DNA of 64,000 nt from Artemisia argyi. Its lineage: Eukaryota > Streptophyta > Magnoliopsida > Asterales > Asteraceae. Where the stretch lies: NCBI GenBank assembly GCA_030686995.1, contig CM060693.1:113593728-113657727 (forward strand), read 5' to 3'. The position numbers were made by a program, and so were the translations under genes. Shown piece by piece: positions 20,540-32,633 of this stretch (the stretch's first letter is position 1; each line of letters opens with the position of its first letter). The notes under the pieces are model-generated. The model saw only the letters and a list, made by a program, of their open reading frames with translations, was not told where the DNA came from and ran no database searches.

Positions 20540-23400
20540 TGTCACACCCCCAAAATACCTGAATGGCAGCGGAATGGAATACCTGGGGGTGACGGTCATA
20601 GCACCACAGTTACAGTTATATTGAACGACCTAAAGTGTCGTTTGGAAAATACATCGTTTGATTTATTTAAAAGAAGTTCAGAGTTACAAAACATTGGTCC
20701 CAAAAGATGTTGTCAATTTCGGTAAAATAAGTTCAACAAGATCAAACATTACATAAGTGCAGAAATATATGGTGAGACGCGTCGACTCCGCGACTCCATG
20801 AAGGTCCAAATGTATGCAGCATGAACTACCTTAATAACCTGAAAATACATAGCTAAAACGGTCAACATAAATTGGTGAATTCCATAGAGTTATAAGTTAA
20901 AATGTATGTACAATTGCCATAAGTAGAAAGTAAGGTGACTTGATGTCAAAATGAAGTTACATTTGCTCTTAAGCTCATGACCTCGAAGCTAGACATAATA
21001 AGAATTTCGCCCCAATTGAGTGGTTACCAGCCACTCTAATAATGTTAGACATGAAATGCATTCGTAATTCCGTTGGAGCAAACCAAACACGAATGGAGTA
21101 GTCACCCTCAATAGATCTATTCACTCACTCCCGCTTAAAGGTAAATTAACGGTCCATGATAATATAAAGGGGACTTAATGTGGTATGATAGCAACTTAAG
21201 CAATGTATGAAAATTTAGCTACTTTGGCATGTACAAAAATAAGTGGTGCAATGTATTCTCCCCTGTGGGATTTGAAATCAAATATTGAATTAAAAACGGG
21301 GCTATGAAAACTCACCTCGAAGTGATGATACAATGCAATGGAATGATAAGGACAACAAGGAATGAAATCAACCGCAACCTATGATGAATGAGTATGATCT
21401 AATTTAGATCATGAAATGATGTAGAGAATATGCATGCACATGATACCTATACCACTCATAACTTGAAAATACTAGTTATAGTCATACGAAAATACATTCC
21501 ATACTTAAGAAAAATAAGTCTTAAAAATAAACTCGTAAGCATAAGTACTTCATTAGTTAAGAATTTGGCAATTTAGTAGTATTTCTAGAAAATATAGGAT
21601 TTAGTACGTAGAAGTAGTAGTATTATTATTTCTAGTAAAAGCTGTCAATTATATAGAGTTTTTGCCGATATTGGAACGTGAATAACTTGGTCGTTTTAAG
21701 TTCATTTTCTTCGTTCTTTATATCCCCGGATTCGTCTTAGTACGTACTAATATATTTTTGATAACTCGGCTTCTCTAGGTTACGTCTAACACCTCGGTTT
21801 GTCCACCAAAAATCGTCCAACAGCAAACAATTTTCAGAAAAATAGTTTTCGTCAATAAATTTGCAAAAATCATATCTCCTTCGTTGTAAACTCATTTTAA
21901 TCCGTTCTTTCGCCTACGACTTCGTTTTTAAAATTATTTTCTAAATCTTTGGTTGAAAAGTTCCCTTGAGTTACTGAGTTTTCCAGGATTTCAAATTTGG
22001 GACAGTAGGTTTGTAAATAGGTTCCAAATCCATTTCTAGTGTTCTAAACTAGTTTCTAATCCACCCAAATCACTTCCAATAGCCACAAATCTAGTCTAAT
22101 CCTACCATACACCTTATTAAGGTGTCATGGGTTCTTAAACATCATCAGTCTAGTGGAACTAACAAAGGTTTCCATTTCTAGGGTTTCAAAGACATAAGTG
22201 TATATTATGAGTGGTACAAGCTTACATATGCATGAAATATTGTATGAAAACCATATGATTATAGTAAATACTTGAAGAAATGAAGAAAATAAATTTTGTA
22301 ACTTACTTGAATGATTATGAAGCTTGTATGATTAAAACCTAAGTATCCTTGAGTTTGTATTACAAAACCCTAACAAGGATAACAATATGGACTTGATTTG
22401 AGCTTGATCTTGGAATATATGATAGATCTTGGTGAAGTTGGTGTTTGGCCGTGGGTTTTGGAGAGAAAAAGTGCAAGTTTTGATCTTAAGATTATAAGTG
22501 TGAAGTGTGATTTAAGTTTGTAGATATTATTTAGAGATTTTGGAGAAGTTAAAAGGAGTTAATGCCTAAGGTTAAAATGGGGGGGGGGGGGGTGGCCGGT
22601 TTTTCAAAGGAAGAAAAAAGAGAAAACTTGGTTTTGATTTAATTAGAAGTGCTAGTGGAGGATTTGTAGTATAAGTATAGGTTTTAGTTATAGTTTTAGT
22701 TGTAGTTTAGTTATAATCGGGTACCGGGTTTGCGAGAAATAAATTTTAACAAGTTAGTCGGGACTTAATAAAGTCATAAAAATGTTAAAAATATGTTGGG
22801 TACAAAAATTGAGCGTTTGGATAATTATTATTTAGTTTTCACGAAAACCGTCGTAATTATATTAAACTTACGTTATAAATTTAATAAATTCCCAAAATAC
22901 CGGGTAAATGAATTTTATAATTTTTATGACGTTGTAAGGAGTTTAAAAATATATCAGAACCATCGTGGGGATTGTCAGATATGTTAGTCATATTTATTAA
23001 GCGCGTGTTAACGTTTATTTAAGAATAAATATACGTAAAATGTTAAATATACCAAAAATATTAATTTGAATATTCTACGAGTGGTATAGTGTGCAAATGC
23101 TATTATGATGATATGTAGACTATTTCTAGTCTGTATGAAATGTCCCAATTGATAATGAATGAATTCGCACCTGAACCAATTCGGTTACACGAATTTAAAT
23201 AGCCGTAAACTAAATTTACGATAAAATGAGCAAAGCATGTGAATAGTGTTTTCCCTCCGGAAATGAATAGTGTCAAATGAATAGTAAAATTTTGCAATAC
23301 TTCTCAGAATCTCAAACTGACTCTGAAAATGATGAATAGTAATCGGTGAATAGTAAATTGTCGAAGTTTGGAAAATGACCTGAAATTACGAGTTGTGACA
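20540..23400 (-). repeat. 3' LTR of the nested Tekay-like element
   Basis: 2,861 bp, plus-strand TGTCACACCCC to GAGTTGTGACA. It differs from the partner by lacking an approximately 104-bp segment (29839-29942 of the 5' LTR), by a shorter G run (14 bases, 22579-22592) and by extra sequence near 22690-22760. The 64-codon frames inside both LTRs are LTR sequence, not genes. Confidence 0.96.
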
Positions 23401-24840
23401 GTCTTCCCCTCTAAAAGGAACTTCATCCCGAAGTTCAGTTTGTGTTGGTTTCTGGAGTAAACTTTGGTGAAAAGATGATAATATTTGAGAATTCCAGCAA
23501 ACTTTCACGATAGGAATTTGACTTTGCTTCAACCGTTCGACCTCACGGTCCATGATTTCTATTGGTTCTCCTATCAGGTTTAGGTTTGTCATTGGGTTGG
23601 ATTCCTTTCAATGGAATCATGAGTGACTAATCTGAAAGTCATTTCTTGAGATTTGAAAAACGTGAAACATGTTCATATAACCTACTGTTCTCTAACAGGG
23701 CTCAAGTCTGACGGCCACTAGGCCTACTCTGTCTGAAATATTAAATGGTCCAGTGTATATCGGGTTTAACTTATCAAATTTTCTTAATGGTGTCATGCCT
23801 TTCCTTGGCAGAATTTTCAACATGATCTGGCTACCAACTTGAAGTTTTAATGATTTACAACTTATCGAACTTGTAACTGATTCTTGATTTGTAGGAAATT
23901 CCTGGTTATTTCCTGAGTGCTTACAGGAACAGTTTGTTTGGCTTTTTCTGCGTTCGGTCCGTCAATAGATGATCAGCGCTTCTTGAGGTTTACAATGTGA
24001 TATGGGCAATATATGTTGCTGAACTCTGCCAGAACCCAAATTTGTATGTCAGTTGGTCGATTCTAAAATGAATCTTAAATGGTCCAATATACTAGAGGTT
24101 CAATCTCTCGTGTTACCAAAATTATGTCATGCCTCTCCAAAGCAAAGCTTTCAACTTAGTTCGTTCTCCCACCTGAATCTAGATGGTTTGCTGTTCCGGG
24201 ATACCCAATCCGCATGATGTGCGTCATGCACCAACCCTACTTCTATCGGTTTCTCGTTTCTTGTAACTGGTTCTTGACTTGTGAAATTTCATTTGTTGTT
24301 CCATAGTTTAGTTCTAGACCAGTGAATTTAACTTTCCGATTTCGGTCTGAGAATTGGTAATTGGTACTTCGATCATAGAGTGCATCAAATGGTGTAGTCT
24401 CTACTCTCGCGCGATAACTATGTTTGCAAATGATTTTGATTTATGGTAAATGGTTAGTCCAACCATTCCTAGAGTCAATCACTCATGCTCTGAGCATATC
24501 TTTCTTATGTTTGAATTGTCCTTTCGCTTCAACCATTGGTCTGATGATGGTAGGCAGTGTTTACATCTAAATGGGGTTCCGAATGAAATCTTAAAATGAT
24601 TGCTAGGAGTCTGAGGTGAGTCGATTACCTTTATCAGGAATAATTGAAATGGGTACAATAAATCTTGTGACTAATTCCACAACGTTCTATCTTTCGAACT
24701 TGGCGTCATCTGAAGGAGAGAGAATATGGGTAACAATTTTTGATTCCTTGTGTTTTGTTCCAACGGATGATAAGACATGTGTCTTTCTTTGCCTATTGGG
24801 CTTGGTCTCTATTACTAAAGTTCGTAATTGATTCATGGTG
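23401..24840 (-). pseudogene. Gypsy integrase remnant, C-terminal part
   Basis: Broken minus-strand frames still show family blocks: EPIEIMDREVERLKQSQIPI near 23560-23500, and a KFDKLNPIYTGPFNISDRVG stretch near 23790-23730, matching the LNPRYIGPF block of chromovirus integrase C-termini. Near 24440-24300 is TTPFDALYDRSTNYQF followed by TGLEL, matching the usual PFEALYGRKCRSP region. Many stops and frameshifts separate these blocks. The last codons run into the polypurine tract and LTR, as in Tekay-type elements. Non-functional. Confidence 0.8.
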
Positions 24841-26048
24841 TCCCTCATAATTTCCTTCATCTAATATTCCAAGGTTCTTTATTGTCAAGTCACAAAATCC
24901 TAAATGCATAAGCGATGTAGTATGGTGATTAGTTTTGGAAGTTTGTCTCGCGATTTGTGAGTTTTGGTTGAAATTTTTTTCTAAATAAACGAATTTAGAA
25001 AATGGAGCAAACAGTTTAATAAATAATATCTTTCTTGGTGATTCAAAATTCAGTAGTGATGAAATGTTAAACCGTTTTCAAACATGTTGTGATTAGGAAT
25101 GTTTACCAAAGTTTGATGTTTATATATTTTTCGTTGTACAATAGTTTTGCTAAATACTGACAAAAAAGGATCGTACTTGTTCAAAATAGGAATTTCAGAA
25201 ATTATTTTCTACAAGGTATGTGATTTGTATAAACATAATTTTTAAATCAACTACTTTTAAAAGTAAAAATACTAACAAGGATAAAATAGTAGGATAGGTA
25301 ATGTTCGCATAAATGCATAGATGTCTAACGTTTAGTTCCTGAGGTTGGATAATGCCTATTGGTGGTTATCAGGCAAAACTACTAGTCTAGGTATTCAAAC
25401 TAACTTAAGTCCTGAAATGGGTTATCGTTGAAATTATCATCATGTTGTCAAGATATATATTCGGGTCGGATCCCTTTCTTGGTATGAAAATGAGGTTATC
25501 TGAAATTTCTAGAGAACACAACTCCTTAGGGAAATCTATATCGATATCCTTAATTCAAATCAATTATCCTTGGTGAAAACTCATTACAGGGAAGTTTGCG
25601 TCTAGATGAGGCCATGTTTAAATGAATTGCTTTATAGTCTCAATTAGGTGCTTGGTTTATTTCTATAGTGTTGTTTAGCGTACCTTCACAATGTGTTCGA
25701 TCCTGTAGCTCAGTCTTGCTAGTACCTTTGAATGATAAAATTTGACAACTAAGTCAGAGATGGTGAATCGGATGGTCTCGTGATATCTTAGGATTGTTGT
25801 TGAGTTATGAATTTTCATAGTCCAGGTTTAGTAGTTCCGTAATCCTTTTATTGCTTTTCTTGTGTCGAGGAATCCTACTAGTACTTGATAGGGAAAGTCT
25901 CTCCTAAAGAAGTCAATGGAAAGTCCAACTTAATGGCTAAGTGGGTGACAGGTGGGGTAAGTATCCAGGAAGAGTTTGTCAAAAAGAGACATTTATAAAA
26001 GAGTTTACTTGTTTAAAACGCTTTTACATGAAGATTGTTATTAGCAAT

Positions 26049-26051
<3 letters not shown>

Positions 26052-26109
<58 letters not shown>
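26052..26109. repeat. (AT)n microsatellite
   Basis: About 58 bases of alternating A and T within the nested Gypsy interior. The 77-codon frame crossing it is an artefact of the repeat. Confidence 0.97.
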
Positions 26110-26113
<4 letters not shown>

Positions 26114-27339
26114 TTTACTTCATGGCATAATCCTTCCTGAATTATACATAGGTGATCAGGCTATGTATAATTGAGGACTAATGATGCGATGCTTGATTTA
26201 GTCAAAATAGTATTACTTTTCTCAACAGTTTTAGATGGTGTTCAACGCATTGTTATTAAAAATGGTATCCTGATATTTTCTTTCAAGGTAACATGAAAAT
26301 TATTCCGCGTAATAATATTAAATACTTGGTGTAATGACAGAAAATCGATTTATAGAGTGGTAACAAAATAGCATACTTTAGAAATTTTGTAAAACAATTT
26401 CCCCATAGGGTAGTAAAATAGCTTGAAACAAATTTTCGTTGAATGGTGTATTGGATACGTAGGTGAATCTTATGGAATGATAATAGTCTACTAATCCACT
26501 TATTTAAAGAATGTAAACATCTTGGTTCATAACAGGGCAGTAGTTTATGATTATGAAGTGGTCGAGAATATGGAAATGATATTGAGAGCGTGAAGGATGA
26601 ACGTGTCGTTAAGGCATCTACATCCAACTGAAGATGATAGTCTATGTGTTAAAGGATATAGGGCAGAAATTGGTGCCAATGATGTGAAGTATTCAATAAT
26701 TTATACTAGGTAAAGATCGCAGGTTCAAATGCTTAATCCCTCTAGGCATGACTAAAATGTATAAAGAATGGAAATTGTTGTACGGGTGATCTGAGTCAAG
26801 TAGGTACCACATCGAATGATGTTTGATTTTCTGTGAATGCAAGCTAAATGCCTTATGGTCAGGTGAAACTTCTCGATGTCCTTTCCTGAAAATGAGGTCT
26901 TGTCCCAATGTGACTACGCTATATCGATCTCCGAAAAGAATATAAATTTTGTTGAGTAATTGTACCTTGATCTTTTAATCCAACAAGCTCATACTAGTGT
27001 GAAGGTCTCATAATATGGAATGAGCGAAAAAGTCGTAATTTGAAGTAGTGGTGTTAAGGCATGGTGTATCAATATTGGCAATCTCTGGTAGAGGGGTTTC
27101 TTTCGCATCTAAGGTCAAATAGTAAGTAGGTATAGTGGTTGCTTTCGAGATTTGTTCATGAGTTATGCGTGTTCCTTCTTGGAGATATGGTTTCTAAAAT
27201 TAACAACCTTTATTTGAGTGAAACATTGTGAAATTTGGTCATGAATGTATTTTGGAGTGACTTTATTTGAAGTTTGTAATGAATATAGTTATGTAAAAGA
27301 TGTGACTACGAAATATTTTGTATTTTAATAAAAACAATA

Positions 27340-27343
<4 letters not shown>

Positions 27344-27405
<62 letters not shown>
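27344..27405. repeat. (TA)n microsatellite
   Basis: About 62 bases of alternating T and A in the interior of the nested Gypsy element. Confidence 0.97.
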
Positions 27406-27408
<3 letters not shown>

Positions 27409-28853
27409 TTTGGAAAAAGGTAATTCAAGAAGATTGTTGCTTAAACAGAAATGAGTTTTAATCCATCAATTGAAAATCAATAACTTGTCGTACTTCTTAA
27501 GGTTTGCAAGAAATCTTTTTATTTGTACAAAATTTAATTTGGCTTTGACTTACTTAAATTGTTATTATCTCCGAAACACGAAAACTAGGGGAGTCACTTT
27601 TATCTTGGTCAACATGACCATTTAATTGTAAAGACACCTTCGTCTTTATTAATCTTATTGTCTTACTCACATCCTCCTAAAGTTGTAATTATATGTAAAA
27701 TCTACTAATGTGACCACATTGGTCGGTGGAGTGTTGCTAGAGCGACTAACGATGTAATTATCGACTTAGAATGTGGTGTAATCAAACTTGATAATGACAG
27801 GAGAGTTGTGATGAGTTCCATTATGATGGTATAATACCGTTCAAAGCATCTTGTTGGTTTATTGTGTTATGGAGGTATGAGTCGATCATATCTAAGATAA
27901 TATAGAGTCCTTGTGATAGATGCCACCCTTGGGCGATTGGTTGCAATTCTTATTGTGTTTGTGAGGCTCGTGGTATTATTCAGAGTGTATCGTTCAAACA
28001 CTCGTGGGTAATCTCAAATAATTAGAGATCATCGTCTAACGATGAAGAGTAGTAGGTTGTCAAACAGTAGAGGCTCTCAAACTCTCACCAACCTCAAACC
28101 TATAAGGTGGTGTAACGTGTGGTAGATGGTAATGGTATGTCAAATAGTGGTTGCTTCTCAAGCGGTCTGTCATATATGGGTGTAGGGTCTATAAGATGTG
28201 ACGGTGTTGGTGATGCAAAGTTGCTGACGATGAGATCCTAGTGGTGAGTTAGGAGACGATGGTGATAATAGTGAATGGAATACTACCCTCTTTCGCGCTA
28301 TCTCGCGACATCTAAGAGGTAAAATTGAAATACGCACTATGGGACGACCAATAGTGAAATAAGTAGTTGATGGTGGTGGTAGTACCTGAGTAGTGAGTGC
28401 CCCTACTAGTGAAGGAAAGAAGACATACTATCTTCTTTGCAATAAGCATCCTAATAGGTCCATTAACATTAAGTCTGAATACTCTGCCAATCGGCAATCT
28501 AAGTATGGGCTGAATGATAGGAAAACCTTGTTCCTATAACAAATCAATGGTGCTAATGGTGGTGTAAGTGCAATTGATGGTATAATGGTAGTGGAAGATG
28601 ACAAGGCATCTTCAATGTCGGAATCCGGTAAAAGGATGACAAGGTAAGTATCTGAAGACATGTCACTTGTGAACCAGGTCAATATAATTATATATGAATA
28701 TGGGTATAAATAACTCGCACAGTGTGTGCATGAATCAACATGTAAAATGCATATACACCTATGATGAAATGATGAGATGCTATGATGATGTGGTTATAGT
28801 CTAGGGTCCAAGATACATCCTAGTTCATTATAACCTTAGCTCTGATGCCAATC

Positions 28854-31006
28854 TGTCACACCCCCAAAATACCTGAATGGCAGCGGAATGGAATACCTGG
28901 GGGTGACGGTTATAGCACCACAGTTACAGTTATATTGAACGACCTAAAGTGTCGTTTGGAAAATACATCGTTTGATTTATTTAAAAGAAGTTCAGAGTTA
29001 CAAAACATAGGTCCCAAAAGATGTTGTCAATTTCGGTAAAATAAGTTCAACAAGATCAAACGTTATATAAGTGCAGAAATATATGGTGAGACGCGTCGAC
29101 TCCGCGACTCCATGTAGGTCCAAATGTATGCAGCATGAACTACCTTAATAACCTGAAAATACATCGCTAAAATGGTCAACATAAATTGGTGAATTCCATA
29201 GAGTTATAAGTTAAAATGTATGTACAATTGCCATAAGTAGAAAGTAAGGTGACTTGATGTCAAAATGAAGTTACATTGGCTCTTAAGCTCATGACCACGA
29301 AGCTAGACATAATAAGAATTTCGCCCCAATTGAGTGGTTACCAGCCACTCTAATAATGTTAGACATGAAATGCATTCGTAATTCCGTTGGAGCAACCCAA
29401 ACATGAATGGAAGAGTCACCCTCAATAGATCTATTCACTCACTCCCGCTTAAAGGCAAATTAACGGTCCATGATAATATAAAGGGGACTTAATGTGGTAT
29501 GATAGCAACTTAAGCAATGTATGAAAATTTAGCTACTTTGGCATGTAAAAAAATAAGTGGTGCAATGTATTCTCCCCCGTGGGATTTGAAATCAAATATT
29601 GAATTAAAAACGGGGCTATGAAAACTCACCTCGAAGTGATGATACAATGCAATGGAATGATAAGGACAACAAGGAATGAAATCAACCGCAACCTATGATG
29701 AATGAGTATGATCTAATTTAGATCATGAAATGATGTAGAGAATATGCATGCACATGATAGCTATACCACTCATAACTTGAAAATACTAGTTATAGTCATA
29801 TGAAAATACATTCCATACTTAAGAAAAATAAGTCTTAACTAGACTTGTATAAACTTGTCGTAATATATATATATCGTATATAGAACGTTAGTTTTATAAA
29901 CTTCGCCATGAAAACCTTGAGGTAACGTCTAATAGTCGTAAAAATAAACTCGTAAGCATAAGTACTTCATTAGTTATGAATTTGGCAATTTAGTAGTATT
30001 TCTAGAAAATCTAGGATTTAGTACGTACAAGTAGTAGTATTATTATTTCTAGTAAAAGCTGTCAATTATATAGAGTTTTTGCCGATATTGAAACGTGAAT
30101 AACTTGGTCGTTTTAAGTTCATTTTCTTCGTTCTTTATATCCCTAGATTCGTCTTAGTACGTACTAATATATTTTTGATAACTCGGCTTCTCTAGGTTAC
30201 GTCTAACACCTCGGTTTGTCCACCAAAAATCGTCCAACAGCAAACAATTTTCAGAAAAATAGTTTTCGTCAATAAACTTGCAAAAATCATATCTCCTTCG
30301 TTATAAACTCGTTTTAATCCGTTCTTTCGCCTACGGCTTCGTTTTTGAAAGTATTTTCTAAATATTTGGTTTAAAATTTCCCTTGAGTTACTGAGTTTTC
30401 CAGGATTTCAAATTTGGGACAGTAGGTTTGTAAATAGGTTCCAAATCCATTTCTAGTGTTCTAAACTAGTTTCTAATCCACCCAAATCATTTCCAATCAC
30501 CACAAATCTAGTCTAATCCTACCATACACCTTCTTAAGGTGTCATGGGTTCTTAAACATCATCAATCTAGTGGAACTAACAAAGGTTTCCATTTCTAGGG
30601 TTTCAAAGACATAAGTGTATATTATGAGTGGTACAAGCTTACATATGCATGAAATATTGTATGAAAACCATATGATTATAGTAAATACTTGAAGAAATGA
30701 AGAAAATAAATTTTGTAACTTACTTGAATGATTATGAAGCTTGTATGATTAAAACCTAAGTATCCTTGAGTTTGTATTACAAAACCCTAACAAGGATAAC
30801 AATATGGACTTGATTTGAGCTTGATCTTGGAATATATGATAGATCTTGGTGAAGTTGGTGTTTGGCCGTGGGTTTTGGAGAGAAAAAGAGAGAAAAAGTG
30901 CAAGTTTTGATCTTAAGATTATAAGTGTGAAATGTGATTTAAGTTTGTAGATATTATTTAGAGATTTTGGAGAAGTTAAAAGGAGTTAATGCCTAAGGTT
31001 AAAATG

Positions 31007-31041
<35 letters not shown>

Positions 31042-31823
31042 GGCCGGTTTTTCAAAGGAAGAAAAAAGAGAAAACTTGGTTTTGAGTTAATTAGAAGTGC
31101 TAGTGGAGGATTTGTAGTATAAGTATAGGTTTTAGTTGTAGTATAAGTTAGCCGGGACTTAATAAAGTCATAAAAATGTTAAAAATATGTTGGGTACAAA
31201 AATTGAGCGTTTGGATAATTATTATTTAGTTTTCACAAAAACCGTCGTAATTATATTAAACTTACGTTATAAATTTAATAAATTCCCAAAATACCGGGTA
31301 AATGAATTTTATAATTTTTATGACGTTGTAAGGAGTTTAAAAATATATCGGAACCATCGTGGGGATTGTCAGATATGTTAGTCATATTTATTAATCGCGT
31401 GTTAACGTTTATTTAAGAATAAATATACGTAAAATGTTAAATATACCAAAAATATTAATTTGAATATTCTACGAGTGGTATAGTGTGCAAATGCTATTAT
31501 GATGATATGTAGACTATTTCTAGTCTGTATGAAATGTCCCTATTAATAATGAATGAATTCGCACCTGAACCAATTTGGTTACGCGAATTTGAATAGCCGT
31601 AAACTAAATTTACGATAAAATGAGCAAAGCATGTGAATAGTGTTTTCCCTCCGGAAATGAATAGTTTCAAATGAATAGTAAAATTTTGCAATACTTCTCA
31701 AAATCTCAAACTGACTCTGAAAATGATGAATAGTAAAATGATGAATAGTAATCGGTGAATAGTAACTGATGAATAGTAAATTATCGAAGTTTGGAAAATG
31801 ACCTGAAATTACGAGTTGTGACA
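28854..31823 (-). repeat. 5' LTR of the nested Tekay-like element
   Basis: 2,970 bp, ends as in the partner copy at 20540-23400. It contains a pure run of 32 G (31008-31039) and extra TGAATAGT units near its outer end (31730-31780). Confidence 0.96.
31008..31039. repeat. Homopolymer of 32 G
   Basis: An uninterrupted G run on the plus strand; the sister LTR has 14 G at the same place. It is either a real expansion or an assembly error. Confidence 0.9.
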
Positions 31824-32633
31824 ATGTGCCCACTCTACCTAATAACTTCCAAGTCTTACCACCCTCACCCGAGTTCGGATTTGACTTCGTGAATGCCATC
31901 GCTTCTGATGATGAAGAAGAACCTTTCGAAGATTCAACCGACGAAGAAGAGGAGGAACCAATACCAACTAATTTTGTGTCGAATACTTCTAATTATTTTG
32001 AATAAAATTGGGTTGAGGCAGACTCCGAGGAGGATAATGAGTATGAATATTTACTAGCACCATTACCACCACCACTATCACTTCCCTTTGATATCCCTAC
32101 ATGTGATGATTTGGATCACTCATTATGGATCGTATCACGACCACCATTGATCCAACAAGAAAGTCAGCATGGAAACTACAACCCCTCAAACTTCATCGAC
32201 TCGTACCTCTATGACACACTAAATCAAGAAGTTGCCGATCAATCAGAGCTGATCGGACCTTCTAACCCGTAAAAGACTAGTGTGATGATACTAGTTATCT
32301 TTTGTACTACTAAACTGATTAGACTCAGTTAGTAAATGTTATGAAATCCATGTAATAACTAGCGATAGTAAAAACGTTGTAATTACTAAACTGAAAGTAT
32401 CAGTTAGTAAATTTTGAAGAAGCTTGTAATAGGTTTCGATTTTGTAAATCAACCAACGTTGTATGAATAAAACTCTTGTTTTATACTATCATGTGTTATG
32501 CCTTTAAATCTTCAACGTAATTATTCTATCATTTCCCATAAAAAATCATGCTTATTTCACAACTCTCTACTCACGACGTATCTTTTATATAATAGAATCA
32601 TGGCGCCAACGAAGAAGACACCGCCAACAATGA

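Larger units (their letters stand above)
24841..28833 (-). pseudogene. Degenerate gag and pol interior of the nested Gypsy element
   Basis: Stops in all frames. Near 28682-28430 the minus strand gives an N-terminal gag-like frame (LLPDSDIEDALSSSTTIIPS), and near 28100 a PPYRFEVGESLRAST block recalls gag proteins of plant Gypsy elements. Reverse transcriptase motifs could not be identified by eye. Two AT microsatellites (26052-26109 and 27344-27405) interrupt it. A perfect inverted repeat of ATTATACATAG around a 9-base loop lies near 26132-26171. Confidence 0.6.
20540..31823 (-). mobile_element. Nested Ty3/Gypsy (Tekay-like) element, decayed
   Basis: An 11.3-kb element with LTRs at 28854-31823 (5') and 20540-23400 (3'), and the duplication ATGTG at 20535-20539 and 31824-31828. 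On the minus strand the primer site TGGCATCAGAGCTAAGG (28834-28850) follows the 5' LTR, and the polypurine tract TTTTAGAGGGGAAGAC (23401-23416) precedes the 3' LTR. The internal 5.4 kb keeps recognisable but broken gag and integrase. It sits inside the leader ORF of a related element. Confidence 0.96.
20510..32272 (+). pseudogene. Acidic leader ORF upstream of gag, split by a nested element
   Basis: An ATG at 20510 opens a frame of 10 codons that is cut exactly between codons by the insertion at 20540-31823. The frame resumes at 31829 and runs to TAA at 32270-32272, 157 codons in all, with one in-frame TAA at 32003-32005. The product would be strongly acidic, with Glu/Asp runs such as DDEEEPFEDSTDEEEEE, and Pro-rich later (LLAPLPPPLSLPF). 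I do not recognise a family. It precedes gag by 327 bases, so it is an additional protein or a translated leader of this Gypsy element. Long reading frame, matched phase across the insertion and codon-like composition support real coding. Function unknown. Confidence 0.7.

Noticed and set aside
22793..22987. 64-codon frame repeated at 31187-31381
   Set aside because: The repetition is explained by the two LTR copies, not by gene duplication.
25941..26174. 77-codon frame with an Ile-Tyr repeat
   Set aside because: Created by the AT microsatellite.
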